The notes beneath the pieces were generated by a model, which had not been told where the DNA came from, did not search any database, and saw nothing but the letters and a program-made list of their open reading frames with translations. A stretch of DNA of 64,000 nucleotides from contig NZ_CYRX01000033.1 of NCBI RefSeq assembly GCF_001458315.1, positions 62,001-126,000 on the forward strand, written 5' to 3'. Positions 55,670 to 64,000 of the stretch are shown in pieces (position 1 is the first letter of the stretch; each line of letters starts with the position of its first letter). This DNA comes from Thalassobacter stenotrophicus (GTDB taxonomy: Bacteria; Pseudomonadota; Alphaproteobacteria; Rhodobacterales; Rhodobacteraceae). The position numbers were made by a program, and so were the translations under genes.

Positions 55670-55881
55670 CCGGTTACCGTGATGCCGTTGTCGCGCAATG
55701 TCGCGCTTGCCATGAAATAATCGCGCTCCGCCACCAAAAGCCGCCGCGGCAATACGCCAATGCTTCCTTCTAGGACGCTCATATGGACGTCCATTTCAAA
55801 CCACTCTATATCCTCCCCCTGTAAGAGGGCCTTGGCAAAGGCAATGGCGGTTGGTTCATTGGTGCGAAGGATTTCTTTCAT
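55666..55881 (-). CDS. DUF2007 domain protein
   Basis: 71 residues starting MKEILRTN, with MSVLEGSIGVLPRRLLVA at the core, the conserved DUF2007 pattern (PII-like or signal-transducing fold predicted, function unknown). ATG 55881 is chosen because the family begins at that residue; ATG 55887 is an alternative. Translationally coupled to the methyltransferase. Confidence 0.75.
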   Translation of the reverse strand: MKEILRTNEPTAIAFAKALLQGEDIEWFEMDVHMSVLEGSIGVLPRRLLVAERDYFMASATLRDNGITVTG

Positions 55882-55932
55882 ACCCATCAGTTAGGCGCCG
55901 GTTAGGGCGCTGTCGAGCCAAAGGTCGCAAAG

Positions 55933-56934
55933 ATGAGTTTGGATACCGCTGTCCAAAAGCCCCACGAACTTCTGGCGACTACGCTCGCCGCTGATCTGGA
56001 GGCTGTTAACCACCTGATCCGTGCGCGTATGGCGTCTGAACATGCCCCGCGCATTCCGGAGGTCACGGCCCATCTGGTCGAGGCTGGCGGCAAACGTGTG
56101 CGCCCTATGCTAACGCTCGCCTGCGCGCGGATGTTCGGCTATGAGGGTGAGCATCACCAAAAGCTCGCTGCAACCGTTGAATTTATTCACACTGCGACCC
56201 TGCTGCACGATGATGTGGTGGACGAAAGCGGTCAGCGTCGGGGCCGTCCAACGGCGAACCTGTTGTGGGACAACAAATCCTCAATCCTAGTTGGTGACTA
56301 TCTGTTCGCGCGTGCGTTCCAGTTGATGGTCGAAACCGATAGTCTGCGCGTGCTGGATATCCTGGCCAACGCATCTGCAACTATTGCTGAGGGCGAGGTA
56401 CTGCAACTGACGGCTGCCTCCAATCTGGCGACGACTGAGGCGATCTATCTGCAAGTGATCCGCGGCAAAACAGCGGCTTTGTTCCAAGCCGCGTCCGAGG
56501 TTGGCGGTGTGATCGCAGGCCAAGACGACGCGACCGTTGCCGCCCTGCGCATCTTTGGTGACGCGCTCGGCGTGAGCTTTCAGATTGTGGATGACTATCT
56601 GGACTATGGCGGCGCGGGCACGACCCTCGACAAAAATGTTGGCGATGATTTCCGGGAGCGTAAACTGACCCTGCCGGTCATCCGCGCCGTGGCGCAGGCC
56701 ACCGATGAAGAACGCGCGTTCTGGGTCAAGACGATCGAAAAAGGGCGTCAGGATGAAGGCGATCTTGAACACGCCATGGCGCTGATCGAGAAATACGGCA
56801 CGCTTGAGCAGACCCGCCAAGAGGCGCTGCGTTGGGCCGAGGTTGCGAAATCCGCGATGGCGTCCATGCCAGAGCATCCCTTGCGCGACATGTTGATTGA
56901 TCTTGCGGACTACGTGGTCGCGCGCGTCCGCTAA
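55933..56934 (+). CDS. ispB: Polyprenyl diphosphate synthase (ubiquinone side chain)
   Basis: 333-residue trans-prenyltransferase making the C40-C50 side chain of ubiquinone. First aspartate-rich motif DDVVD at 93-97 (LLHDDVVDE), second DDYLD around 218-222. Also GGKRVRP near residue 52. Chain length (octa- or decaprenyl) is not readable; most Rhodobacteraceae make decaprenyl. Divergent from DUF2007; its stop overlaps that of ispE by 4 bases. Confidence 0.93.
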   Translation: MSLDTAVQKPHELLATTLAADLEAVNHLIRARMASEHAPRIPEVTAHLVEAGGKRVRPMLTLACARMFGYEGEHHQKLAATVEFIHTATLLHDDVVDESGQRRGRPTANLLWDNKSSILVGDYLFARAFQLMVETDSLRVLDILANASATIAEGEVLQLTAASNLATTEAIYLQVIRGKTAALFQAASEVGGVIAGQDDATVAALRIFGDALGVSFQIVDDYLDYGGAGTTLDKNVGDDFRERKLTLPVIRAVAQATDEERAFWVKTIEKGRQDEGDLEHAMALIEKYGTLEQTRQEALRWAEVAKSAMASMPEHPLRDMLIDLADYVVARVR

Positions 56935-57752
56935 AGCACCTTTGCGGCACGGGTCCACCAGTTGGACCTGCTCAATTGCGCGGCGGCTGTGTTTGCAGCA
57001 GCCTCTGATGTGTATAGCCCAAAGCAAGTAGCGCCTGAGCCGGACATCCGCGCAAGCCCCGCATCAGTGGCTGTGATCGCAGCAAGAACCTCAGCTATTT
57101 CTGGGCACAACGTTCGGGCCGGGGGTTCTAGGTCGTTACGCTGTTCTCTGAGCCAAGCCAGTTGATCGTGCAGCGATGCAAAGTGGGGTACCGGCCCCAT
57201 GGGCGGATTGTTTTTGGTCGGTAGGGCGTTGAAAATTGGCCCCGTCGGCGTGGGAACGCCGGGATTAACCAGCACCACCCACATGGGATGCAAAGCCTCG
57301 ACTGGGGCGACGTCTTCACCAATCGAAGTCATTCGTTGCGGCCGCGGTGATAGGCACACGGGCATATCCGCACCCAATGGCAACAGCGCCTGTGGTGGGG
57401 GCAGGGATTGGCCCGTTAGGTGACATAAGGCGCGTACTGCGGCTGCGGCATCTGCGGACCCACCTCCGATCCCGGCAGGGTGGGGCAGGTTTTTTGTCAA
57501 GTGAAACTGACCGTCGACCCCAAGCAGTGCTGCGGCCTTAAGTATTGAGTTTTCTGGCCCCGTCGGCACGCCCTGCGCAAACGGCCCCGTTACAGAAAGG
57601 GATAGGCCACCCAACTGAGCCGCCAGCCCATCGCCCACATCCGCAAAAACCACGAGGCTGTCGAGCAGATGGTATCCATCGCTTCGCTGTCCCGTGACAT
57701 GGAGCGTGAGGTTAATCTTCGCAGGCGCGAACTCTTGGGTCGTGGCTGTCAC
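56931..57752 (-). CDS. ispE: 4-diphosphocytidyl-2-C-methyl-D-erythritol kinase
   Basis: 273-residue GHMP kinase of the MEP pathway to IPP/DMAPP. Seen: APAKINLTLHVTG near the N-terminus, the ATP loop PHPAGIGGGSADAAA and the late MSGSGATCFGLY. Starts with GTG at 57752. Convergent with the polyprenyl synthase that uses its pathway product. Confidence 0.94.
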   Translation of the reverse strand: MTATTQEFAPAKINLTLHVTGQRSDGYHLLDSLVVFADVGDGLAAQLGGLSLSVTGPFAQGVPTGPENSILKAAALLGVDGQFHLTKNLPHPAGIGGGSADAAAAVRALCHLTGQSLPPPQALLPLGADMPVCLSPRPQRMTSIGEDVAPVEALHPMWVVLVNPGVPTPTGPIFNALPTKNNPPMGPVPHFASLHDQLAWLREQRNDLEPPARTLCPEIAEVLAAITATDAGLARMSGSGATCFGLYTSEAAANTAAAQLSRSNWWTRAAKVL

Positions 57753-57761
57753 GAAAAAGGC

Positions 57762-59510
57762 TCAGTCCTGCGCGGCTTTGCGCGTCGCTTCCGCCGCCGC
57801 GGCCTTTTCGGCCAATGACGGCGCACCTTCTTCCTTCAGGACGCGGTCTAGGCCGATCTCTAACTTCCGGCGCATTCGATCCGGATCAGCCTCGCTGTCT
57901 GTGTCGTCGGGGTCCACGTTGGACAAGGCACGACGCCATTGAAACTCCGCCTCGCGCTTGCGCCCAACAGCCCAGAATACATCGCCGAGGTGATCGTTGA
58001 TAACCGGATCAAGCGGCTCTAGGGCGACGGCACGTTCCATGGGGGCAACGGCCTCATCGAACCGCCCAAGGCGGTAAAACACCCAGCCAAGACTGTCGGT
58101 GATGTAGCCATCATCGGGGCGCGCAGCCACGGCCTTTTCGATCATATCAAGCGCTTCGACCAGATCGCCCTGCTTTTCGATCATCGAATACCCAAGATAG
58201 TTCAGCACATGCGGCTGCTCTGGGTTCAATTCGAGTGCTTTGCGGAAATCCGCCTCGGCCAGTGGCCAACGGTCTGTGCGTTCATAGGCGATGCCGCGCA
58301 CATAATAGAGGAACCAATCGCGGGGTGTCGGCTCTTGGACCAAGGCAACAGCGGCCTCATAAGCGTCTGCGGCCTCACGGTGACGTTCCAGCCGGCGCAG
58401 AGTGTCGCCAAGGGCGGTGTGAACCTGTTGGATATCGCCATGCGTCCGCGCGAGCGACTTGAGAACCTCAGCCGCCGTATCTCCCCGGTCGTCACTGTAT
58501 AGCAGGCCCGCGCGTGAAATCTCGGCGAGGTAGAATGACGGATGATCAATCGGAACGGCGTCCAAAACCGCCCCGGCAAGGGCGTATTGTTCCTGTTCCT
58601 CTAGCAGATCCGCGGTCAAAAGGATCGCATCCACATTGGTGGGGTTCAGCACAAGCGCCGCACGGCTGTGCAGCAGCGTATACGTGTGCGAGGCCTCACC
58701 GTTGACGACGGCCGCGAGTGTGGCAAACGCCTCAGACATGCCCTCAAGCGGGGTGCGAATAATGTCGTAGCTGACCGCGTCACCGTTTTCGATCTGGGTG
58801 AGCAGCGCCTCTAGCTCCGGGGAGGAGCCGCGTTGTAACGTTTGGGCCAGAAAGGCGGCCGCATCGTCTGGACGGTCCAGCTGCACAAGGATTTGCGCAT
58901 AGGCCTCAAAGGCTGTGATGTTCAGGCTCAACTCGCCGTAGGTTTCACCGCTCAGGATGGCTTCCGCGCTTTCGAAATCACCGACCATCGCGAGGGCGAG
59001 GGCCTTGTGAATATAGGCAAATGAGCGGAACGCGCGGTTTTCCGAAAGGGCCTCAAACGCGGTGACGGCTTCGGACATATTGCCCTCGGCCAGTTCCACC
59101 CAGCCCAGCAGCAGCCCGTCTAGGAGGGGGCCGCCGACCACACCCTGCATCAGGGCATCCTTTGCCGCAGCCGTGTTGCCCTGCGATACGTCGCGCACCA
59201 AGCGCACCATCTGCGCGATCTGCATGTCCGGCTCAAGGCTAATGACCCGCGCTGCGGCATCGCCCGCGCGCTCAAAATCACCGAGCATGGCAAAGCTGAT
59301 CATGGCCGCATCAAGGATTTCAACTTGGCCAGGATCGCGCTGCAACAATTGGCCGTAATATTCTGCGGCGGCGGCGTAATCGCTGGCAAAGCCCGCAAGC
59401 CGCGCGGCCAAATAGGGGCCTGCAATACCGTCTTGGGCAAAGCTCGGGGCGGGCGTCGCAAATGCAAAGGTGCTGGCAAGTAGGGCGCTTTTGAGGATGT
59501 GCAGGCGCAT
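57762..59510 (-). CDS. TPR-repeat periplasmic protein
   Basis: 582 residues. Signal peptide (about 1-25, ending SFAQDG) then tandem tetratricopeptide repeats through most of the chain; the clearest are LNPEQPHVLNYLGYSMIE, a segment with DGYITDSLGWVFYRLGRFDEAV and one with PVINDHLGDVFWAVGRKREAE near residues 440-520. Protein-binding scaffold, probably in the periplasm. Immediately upstream of ispE (9 bases). Partner unknown. Confidence 0.85.
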   Translation of the reverse strand: MRLHILKSALLASTFAFATPAPSFAQDGIAGPYLAARLAGFASDYAAAAEYYGQLLQRDPGQVEILDAAMISFAMLGDFERAGDAAARVISLEPDMQIAQMVRLVRDVSQGNTAAAKDALMQGVVGGPLLDGLLLGWVELAEGNMSEAVTAFEALSENRAFRSFAYIHKALALAMVGDFESAEAILSGETYGELSLNITAFEAYAQILVQLDRPDDAAAFLAQTLQRGSSPELEALLTQIENGDAVSYDIIRTPLEGMSEAFATLAAVVNGEASHTYTLLHSRAALVLNPTNVDAILLTADLLEEQEQYALAGAVLDAVPIDHPSFYLAEISRAGLLYSDDRGDTAAEVLKSLARTHGDIQQVHTALGDTLRRLERHREAADAYEAAVALVQEPTPRDWFLYYVRGIAYERTDRWPLAEADFRKALELNPEQPHVLNYLGYSMIEKQGDLVEALDMIEKAVAARPDDGYITDSLGWVFYRLGRFDEAVAPMERAVALEPLDPVINDHLGDVFWAVGRKREAEFQWRRALSNVDPDDTDSEADPDRMRRKLEIGLDRVLKEEGAPSLAEKAAAAEATRKAAQD

Positions 59511-59562
59511 TGGCTCTCCGGTCTGGTTTCGTCAAAGGTAGTTTGCCCCAGCCCCAAGAGCA

Positions 59563-59588
59563 ATGGGGCGCCCCGCAGGACGCCCCAT
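59563..59588 (-). terminator. Possible terminator after the ETF-QO gene
   Basis: Perfect 8-base arms ATGGGGCG/CGCCCCAT (59563-59570, 59581-59588), just after the ETF-QO stop on the minus strand. No proper T-run, so a weak call. Confidence 0.45.
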
Positions 59589-59596
59589 CAAGTTGA

Positions 59597-61249
59597 TCAC
59601 ATGTTCGGGTAGTTCGGCCCGTCACCGCCCTGCGGTGTGACCCAAGTGATGTTCTGGCTTGGGTCTTTGATATCGCATGTTTTGCAGTGCACGCAGTTTT
59701 GGAAGTTGATCACAAAGCGCGGGTCTTTGTCCGGCTCGCTCACCACTTCGTAGACGCCTGCGGGGCAGTATCGCTGCGCGGGTTCCGCGTATTTGGGCAG
59801 GTTGACGCCCACCGGGATCGACGGGTCGGTCAGGCGCAGGTGTGCGGGCTGGCTTTCTTCGTGGTTTGTCATCGAAAAGCTGACATTGGTCAGGCGATCA
59901 AACGACAGCACACCATCGGGTTTGGGGTAATCGATGGGTGCAAACTTGGCGGCCTCACCAGTGGCCTCGGCGTCGTTTTTACCATGACCCAAAGTGCCCA
60001 GAATGTTGAAGCCGGTCAGGTTGGCCGCCCACATATCGGCGCCACCGCCCATGAGTGAGGCAACAAGCCCATACTTCGACCACAGCGGTTTGACGTTGCG
60101 CACGCGCTTGAGGTCTTTGGCGATGGGGCCGGACCGAACGTCGGCCTCGTATGTGGCCAGTTCATCGCCTGCGCGGCCTGCACCGATCGCCTCAAACGCG
60201 GCCTCAGCGGCGGCTTTGCCGGACAGCATCGCGTTGTGATTGCCCTTAATGCGCGGCACGTTGACCATCCCTGCGGAACAACCAAGCAGCGCCACGCCGG
60301 GGGCCACAAGTTTCGGCATGGATTGCCAGCCGCCCTCAGTGATGGCCCGCGCGCCATAGGCCACGCGTTTGCCGCCCTTCAACAGGTCCGCAACCATTGG
60401 GTGATGCTTGAACCGCTGAAATTCCATGTAAGGGAACATGTGCGGGTTTTCGTAGTTTAGATGGACCACAAAGCCCACGTAGACCTGATTGTTATCAAGG
60501 TGGTAAATGAACGAGCCACCGCCCGCGTTCTTGCCCAAGGGCCAGCCCATCGTGTGGGTCACGGTGCCTTCTTTGTGCTTTTCTGGGTCAATCTCCCAGA
60601 TTTCCTTCATGCCAAGACCGTATTTCTGCGGCTCGGCATCCTTGGCGAGGTCGTATTTCGCGATCACCTCCTTCGAGAGGCTGCCCCGCACACCTTCGCT
60701 CAGGAACACATATTTGCCGTGCAGTTCCATGCCGACTTCGGTGTTTTCACCGATAGAGCCGTCTTGTTCTAACCCGAACACACCGGCCACAACGCCCTTC
60801 ACTTCGCCGCTATCGCCGAACACTAGCTCGGAACACGCCATGCCGGGGAAAATTTCAACGCCCAGCTCTTCGGCTTGTTCGGCCATCCAGCGGCATACGT
60901 TGCCCATCGACACGATGTAGGTGCCGTGGTTGCTCATCAATGGGGGCATGATCGACGTGGGGATGCGCAGCGAACCGGCCTCACCCAACATGTAAAAGTT
61001 ATCCGACGTCACGGGCACATTGATCGGCGCGCCCTTTTCTTTCCAATCGGGGATCAGAGCATCCAGACCGGTCGGGTCCAAAACGGCGCCAGACAGAATG
61101 TGCGCACCGACTTCGGACCCTTTTTCCAGAACGACCACGTTCAGATCTGCGTCCAACTGCTTGAGCCGGATCGCAGCCGACAGGCCCGCAGGACCCGCCC
61201 CGACGATTACGACATCGTATTCCATGGCTTCGCGTTCTATTGCAGACAT
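59597..61249 (-). CDS. Electron transfer flavoprotein-ubiquinone oxidoreductase
   Basis: 550-residue membrane-associated enzyme passing electrons from ETF (fatty-acid and amino-acid oxidation) to ubiquinone. Seen: FAD loop VGAGPAGLSAAIR (about 17-29), GCSAGMVNVPRIKGNHNAM (membrane/UQ region) and the 4Fe-4S ligands: one in CPAGVYEV and CVHCKTC near the C-terminus. ATG at 61249 starts the homology. ETF genes are not in the window. Confidence 0.94.
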   Translation of the reverse strand: MSAIEREAMEYDVVIVGAGPAGLSAAIRLKQLDADLNVVVLEKGSEVGAHILSGAVLDPTGLDALIPDWKEKGAPINVPVTSDNFYMLGEAGSLRIPTSIMPPLMSNHGTYIVSMGNVCRWMAEQAEELGVEIFPGMACSELVFGDSGEVKGVVAGVFGLEQDGSIGENTEVGMELHGKYVFLSEGVRGSLSKEVIAKYDLAKDAEPQKYGLGMKEIWEIDPEKHKEGTVTHTMGWPLGKNAGGGSFIYHLDNNQVYVGFVVHLNYENPHMFPYMEFQRFKHHPMVADLLKGGKRVAYGARAITEGGWQSMPKLVAPGVALLGCSAGMVNVPRIKGNHNAMLSGKAAAEAAFEAIGAGRAGDELATYEADVRSGPIAKDLKRVRNVKPLWSKYGLVASLMGGGADMWAANLTGFNILGTLGHGKNDAEATGEAAKFAPIDYPKPDGVLSFDRLTNVSFSMTNHEESQPAHLRLTDPSIPVGVNLPKYAEPAQRYCPAGVYEVVSEPDKDPRFVINFQNCVHCKTCDIKDPSQNITWVTPQGGDGPNYPNM

Positions 61250-61467
61250 ATCGGTCACCCCGTTGGCTTTGCTCGATTCCAAACTCAAAAAGGTTATGGG
61301 GACAGAAGCCGGAGGCGTCAATTCCGACGCCACATCATTTCGCCGCACTGCCGCAATTCCGTAATATTATGTCGCGGCGGGCACATTTTTCATTCAATCA
61401 GCCGCAATAACGGCACACGGTTGGCCTTTGGGCTTTTCCCACTACGTCTCGGCCAAAGGAGATTTCC
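61250..61467. other. Divergent intergenic region, ETF-QO / DUF2834
   Basis: About 218 bases between divergent starts; should contain both promoters. GGAG lies 7 bases before the DUF2834 ATG. I do not see a clear -35/-10 pair, an RNA gene or a repeat. Confidence 0.5.
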
Positions 61468-61779
61468 ATGATGACCTTCGTCTATATCGCCCTCGTGATC
61501 CTCGGCACGATCCTGCCGTGGCGCCATTTCTATGCGTGGTTCCAAGAACATGGGTGGGAACTCGGCCCCCTGATCGATGCTTGGTACGTCAACGAAAGCA
61601 CGACGGGCCTGACCTGGGACCTGACGATTGCCGCTGTGACGCTGACGCTCTGGATTCTCCATGAGACGATCTCACGCCGCAATTGGCTGGGACTTCTGGC
61701 GATCCCTGCGACCTATGGCATCGGCATCTCTGCGGGCTTGCCTCTTTACCTTTTGCTCCGGGCGCGGCAAAGCCGCTGA
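61468..61779 (+). CDS. DUF2834 family membrane protein
   Basis: 103 residues with three hydrophobic spans (about 3-20, 47-65, 72-97). HFYAWFQEHG at 20-29 and a W-containing region are typical of DUF2834. Function unknown. Ends 1 base before lysA, so co-transcribed. Confidence 0.8.
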   Translation: MMTFVYIALVILGTILPWRHFYAWFQEHGWELGPLIDAWYVNESTTGLTWDLTIAAVTLTLWILHETISRRNWLGLLAIPATYGIGISAGLPLYLLLRARQSR

Positions 61780-61780
61780 C

Positions 61781-63046
61781 ATGGACCATTTTCTCTACAA
61801 AGACGGCGCGCTGCACGCCGAAGATGTCTCCCTTGCGCAGATCGCAGCGCAGGTGGGCACGCCCTTCTATGTCTACTCCAGCGCCACGCTGACGCGACAT
61901 TTCAAGCTGTTCAACGAAGCCCTTGAGGGGCTGCCGCATCTTGTGTGCTTTGCGATGAAGTCGAATTCTAACCAAGCGGTGATCAAGCTGCTGGGGGATT
62001 TGGGCGCAGGCATGGATGTTGTGTCGGGCGGTGAATACGCGCGCGCCAAGGCGGCGGGCATTCCTGGTGAGCGGATCGTGTTTTCGGGCGTGGGCAAAAC
62101 CCGGGCTGAGATGCGGATGGTTCTTGAGGGCGGTGTGCGGCAGTTCAACGTCGAAAGCGAACCAGAGATGGAGGCGCTGAGCGCCGTGGCCAGCGAACTG
62201 GGTGTTGAGGCGCCGATCACGATCCGGATTAACCCGGACGTAGACGCCAAAACCCATGAGAAAATTTCCACCGGCAAATACGACGATAAATTCGGCATCC
62301 CGATTTCGCGGGCGCGCGAAGTTTATGCGATGGCGGCTAAGCTGCCGGGCCTCAAGGTCATTGGCATTGATGTGCACATCGGCTCTCAGCTGACCGAGCT
62401 TGCGCCATTTGAGTTGGCCTACAACAAGGTGGTCGAACTGACCCATCAGTTGCGCGCTGATGGTCACACGATTGAGCGGCTCGATCTGGGGGGCGGTCTT
62501 GGCATCCCCTATGAGCGTTCCAATACCGCGCCGCCTTTGCCCATGGAATACGGCGCGCTGATCAAGAAGTGTGTCGGTGATCTGGATGTTGAGGTCGAGA
62601 TTGAGCCGGGTCGTCTGATTTCTGGCAACGCAGGTCTGCTCGTGACCGAGGTAATCTACCTCAAGAACGGAGAAAACCGCGATTTCCTAATCGTCGACGC
62701 GGCGATGAATGACCTTATCCGCCCGGCAATGTACGGGGCACATCACGATATTGTGCCCGTCGTCGAGCCCGCGCCCGGTGTCGAAACATCCACCTATGAT
62801 ATCGTTGGCCCCGTTTGCGAAAGCGGCGACACCTTTGCCAAACAACGCACGCTGCCGCCCTTTAAATCAGGCGATCTCATGGCGTTCCGTAGTGCGGGTG
62901 CCTACGGCGCGGTTATGTCGAGCGAGTATAATTCGCGCCCCCTCATCCCAGAAGTTTTGGTGCAGGGCGATCAATACGCGGTGATCCGTGCACGTCCCAC
63001 CTTTGACGAGATGATAAATCGAGATACCATTCCAGAGTGGCTCTAA
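61781..63046 (+). CDS. lysA: Diaminopimelate decarboxylase
   Basis: 421-residue PLP enzyme, last step of lysine synthesis. Seen: PLP Lys60 in CFAMKSNSNQ, GGEYARAKAAG, DVHIGSQLT, DLGGGLGIPY and the catalytic Cys in GPVCESGD. ATG at 61781, 1 base after DUF2834. Unusually not next to argH, which sits 15 kb upstream. Confidence 0.96.
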   Translation: MDHFLYKDGALHAEDVSLAQIAAQVGTPFYVYSSATLTRHFKLFNEALEGLPHLVCFAMKSNSNQAVIKLLGDLGAGMDVVSGGEYARAKAAGIPGERIVFSGVGKTRAEMRMVLEGGVRQFNVESEPEMEALSAVASELGVEAPITIRINPDVDAKTHEKISTGKYDDKFGIPISRAREVYAMAAKLPGLKVIGIDVHIGSQLTELAPFELAYNKVVELTHQLRADGHTIERLDLGGGLGIPYERSNTAPPLPMEYGALIKKCVGDLDVEVEIEPGRLISGNAGLLVTEVIYLKNGENRDFLIVDAAMNDLIRPAMYGAHHDIVPVVEPAPGVETSTYDIVGPVCESGDTFAKQRTLPPFKSGDLMAFRSAGAYGAVMSSEYNSRPLIPEVLVQGDQYAVIRARPTFDEMINRDTIPEWL

Positions 63047-63096
63047 GCGGAAACCCCGCGGAAGGGCGCATCCATTGTGAACCTTCCGGGGGTTGA

Positions 63097-64000
63097 ATGA
63101 CCTTACCAAAAACCCTGCGCTGGCCCTATTCGCTCACGTATTTGGGGCTTGTGGCTGAGCGGATCACCCAAGCGGCTTGGCCGCTTTGGAGCGTTCTGTT
63201 CGCGGCCTTGGCGCTGTGGGGTTTGGGCGTTTTGGCGGCTTTGCCGACGCAGGCTCTGTGGCTTGCGGTTGTAGTGCTGCTTGCGGGGGGCGCATATGGC
63301 GTCTGGTACGCGCGACGGTTGCGTTGGCCCACCCGGGCCGAAGCGTTAGAGCGTCTTGATGCGGCCTTGCCGGGACGCCCTATTCAAGCCCTATCAGACA
63401 CGCAAACGATCGGCGGCACGGACGCGGCATCTGTTGCGGTGTGGCGTGCACACCTTGCCCGGATGGAGCAGAAATTGCGCGCCGCCAAAGCGGTTGAGCC
63501 TGACCTGCGTGTCGCAGGTGCCGACCCTTATGCTCTGCGGTACATGGCTGTTCTTGGGCTTGCGCTGGCGCTTTTGTTTGGGGGCGCGTGGCGCGGTTCT
63601 GACCTCGCGGCGGGCTTGGGCGCTGGGGCCGCTGATGCGCTGCCCGCAGGTCCCGCGTGGGAAGCATGGCTTGAGCCGCCGCGCTACACCGGCAAGCCAA
63701 CTCTTTATTTGCCCGACATCGCGCCGGGCACTTTGGAAATCCCTCAAGGGTCGCGCGTGACATTGCGGCTTTATGGGCAAGTTGGCGCATTGGCCGTCAC
63801 CCAAACCCTATCGGCGACGCCCCTGCCGGACCCATCCGCCGTCGCACAGGATTTTGAGGTCACGCGCTCAGGCAGTTTGACCATCGCGGGTGGGGAGGAT
63901 GACCAAACATGGGACATCGTGATGTTGGCCGATACCGTGCCCAGCATCACCATTGATGAGGCTCCCACCGCACAGCCTCCATCACAAATGGAGATGGCGT
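63097..64000 (+). CDS. DUF4175/TIGR02302 family protein, N-terminal part
   Basis: Open reading frame of 301 codons running off the right edge. Seen: membrane helices at about 25-50 and 55-72, a soluble stretch, another membrane helix about 147-165 (MAVLGLALALLFGGAW), then PPRYTGKPTLYLPD followed by a beta-rich segment. This matches the large inner-membrane TIGR02302 family found in Rhodobacteraceae downstream of lysA. Function unknown. About 50 bases after lysA. Confidence 0.8.
   Translation, partial: MTLPKTLRWPYSLTYLGLVAERITQAAWPLWSVLFAALALWGLGVLAALPTQALWLAVVVLLAGGAYGVWYARRLRWPTRAEALERLDAALPGRPIQALSDTQTIGGTDAASVAVWRAHLARMEQKLRAAKAVEPDLRVAGADPYALRYMAVLGLALALLFGGAWRGSDLAAGLGAGAADALPAGPAWEAWLEPPRYTGKPTLYLPDIAPGTLEIPQGSRVTLRLYGQVGALAVTQTLSATPLPDPSAVAQDFEVTRSGSLTIAGGEDDQTWDIVMLADTVPSITIDEAPTAQPPSQMEMA

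Overview
The window is a 64 kb stretch of ordinary chromosome from an alphaproteobacterium, almost certainly a marine Rhodobacteraceae (Roseobacter-group) member. The evidence is the mix of MipZ, a Fur-family Irr regulator divergent from fabA-fabB, split ATP synthase b/b' subunits in a stand-alone F0 operon, BluB, a DUF4175/TIGR02302 protein behind lysA, and an ETF-ubiquinone oxidoreductase near ispE. Coding density is very high, base composition looks uniform, and I see no rRNA, tRNA, CRISPR array, insertion sequence, phage gene or integrase.

Layout. 0-6 kb: tail of a GbsR/MarR-type regulator, cyanide-insensitive type bd quinol oxidase (cydAB), azoreductase, MipZ, a MmgE/PrpD protein. 5.8-13.4 kb (minus strand): a translation and protein-targeting block reading csp, ffh, NIPSNAP, three tandem GNAT acetyltransferases, chorismate mutase, rpsP, bluB, rimM, trmD, rplS, rpmE. 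A hairpin-rich non-coding segment lies between csp and ffh. 13.6-17.7 kb: a LysR and an ArsR regulator, then the F0 operon atpI-B-E-F'-F. 17.7-25.3 kb: HrpB, a DUF3108 protein, a MeaB GTPase, L28, a small secreted protein, a DEAD-box helicase and AzlCD. 25.4-29.5 kb: a tightly overlapping molybdenum-cofactor operon, fdhD-mobA-mobB-moeA, in which MoeA carries an extra N-terminal domain of about 300 residues. 29.5-33.6 kb: a pilin-like orphan, fabI, fabB, fabA and divergent irr. 33.6-41 kb: small metabolic genes, including an alcohol dehydrogenase / enolase-superfamily / GntR locus. 41-48.6 kb: OmpA-type lipoprotein, Ada-like repair protein, nth, sugar kinase, HIT protein, an unknown membrane protein, greA, a 36-residue lipoprotein, argH and a TlpA-like thioredoxin. 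48.6-55.9 kb: LysE/Lrp pair, tag, an EAL protein, phaA-phaB and small genes. 55.9-64 kb: polyprenyl diphosphate synthase, ispE, a TPR protein, ETF-QO, DUF2834, lysA and the start of a DUF4175 protein.

Themes. Several neighbours work together: CydAB, the F0 sector, polyprenyl synthase and ETF-QO all belong to the quinone and proton economy. FabA/FabB/FabI form an unsaturated fatty acid set. PhaA/PhaB make polyhydroxybutyrate precursors. FdhD/MobA/MobB/MoeA equip molybdoenzymes. No obviously new multi-gene system is present. The most unusual points are the MoeA fusion, the structured segment upstream of ffh, the tandem GNAT triplet, bluB inside a ribosomal operon, a lipoprotein gene of only 36 codons coupled to argH, and the repeated overlap of stop codons between convergent genes.
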